From: Spirochaetales bacterium | Lineage (GTDB): Bacteria; Spirochaetota; Spirochaetia; SPDA01 | Assembly: GCA_004525155.1 (NCBI GenBank) | Contig: SPDA01000145.1 | Location: forward strand, 1 to 5,922 | Length of the DNA: 5,922 bases | Reading direction: 5' to 3' | Shown: in pieces, positions 5,889 through 5,922 of the stretch | Numbering within the stretch: position 1 is the stretch's first letter | Layout: each line of letters begins with the position of its first letter | Program-made: the position numbers and the translations under genes | The notes under the pieces: generated by a model | Seen by the model: only the letters and a program-made list of their open reading frames with translations | Database searches by the model: none | What the model was told of the DNA's origin: nothing

Positions 5889-5922
5889 ATGAATGCACTG
5901 ATTTTGCCAACGAGAACCCCAT
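5885..5922 (+). CDS. Start of an unidentified gene (runs off right edge)
   Basis: Only 12 complete codons are visible: MNECTDFANENP. This start is preferred for its Shine-Dalgarno spacing and its overlap with the displaced oxygenase stop. The alternative ATG at 5889 would read MNALILPTRTP. The fragment is too short to assign a family. If real, it is the third member of the hflX-oxygenase transcript and may say what the oxygenase works on. Confidence 0.42.
   Translation, partial: MNECTDFANENP

Noticed and set aside
1..5922. CRISPR arrays, tRNAs, insertion sequences or long direct repeats
   Set aside because: No spaced repeats, tRNA-like cloverleaf, transposase or terminal inverted repeats were seen on reading both strands. 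The TPR repeats are protein-level and degenerate in DNA.

Overview
The window is bacterial, gene-dense and moderately GC-rich. It contains no mobile element, CRISPR array, tRNA or rRNA. Four genes are complete or nearly so and two run off the ends. The mix is a DUF58 protein next to an exported protein, a large cytoplasmic jelly-roll/TPR/zinc-ribbon protein, HflX and a Rieske oxygenase. It reminds me of spirochaetes (Treponema/Spirochaeta-like), but that is an impression from gene content and protein style, not a demonstrated assignment.

Left part (1-1006, minus strand): a DUF58 protein of the MoxR/VWA neighbourhood type. Its stop codon overlaps the GTG start of a second gene, which begins with a signal peptide and leaves the window on the left. 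A 95-bp divergent intergenic region (1007-1101) holds two back-to-back sigma70-type promoters, one for each direction.

Right part (1102-5922, plus strand): an 827-aa protein with a lectin-like jelly-roll N-terminus, about ten TPR-like repeats and a four-CxxC zinc-binding C-terminus. HflX follows, with its own promoter overlapping the stop codon of the TPR gene. A Rieske-type mononuclear iron oxygenase is joined to hflX by an ATGA overlap, and the start of another coupled gene lies at the right edge. hflX, the oxygenase and the edge gene look like one translationally coupled transcript.

Most notable points: (1) the oxygenase reading frame is broken near its 3' end at an AAAA run. The expected C-terminal tail continues in the -1 frame to a stop at 5888, and that stop overlaps the next start by ATGA. 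(2) The TPR gene and hflX both have good promoters so close to their start codons that they should make leaderless or nearly leaderless mRNAs; for hflX the true start may be an internal GTG at 3629. (3) The jelly-roll + TPR + zinc-ribbon architecture has no function I can name. I do not see a clearly new defence or mobile system here.
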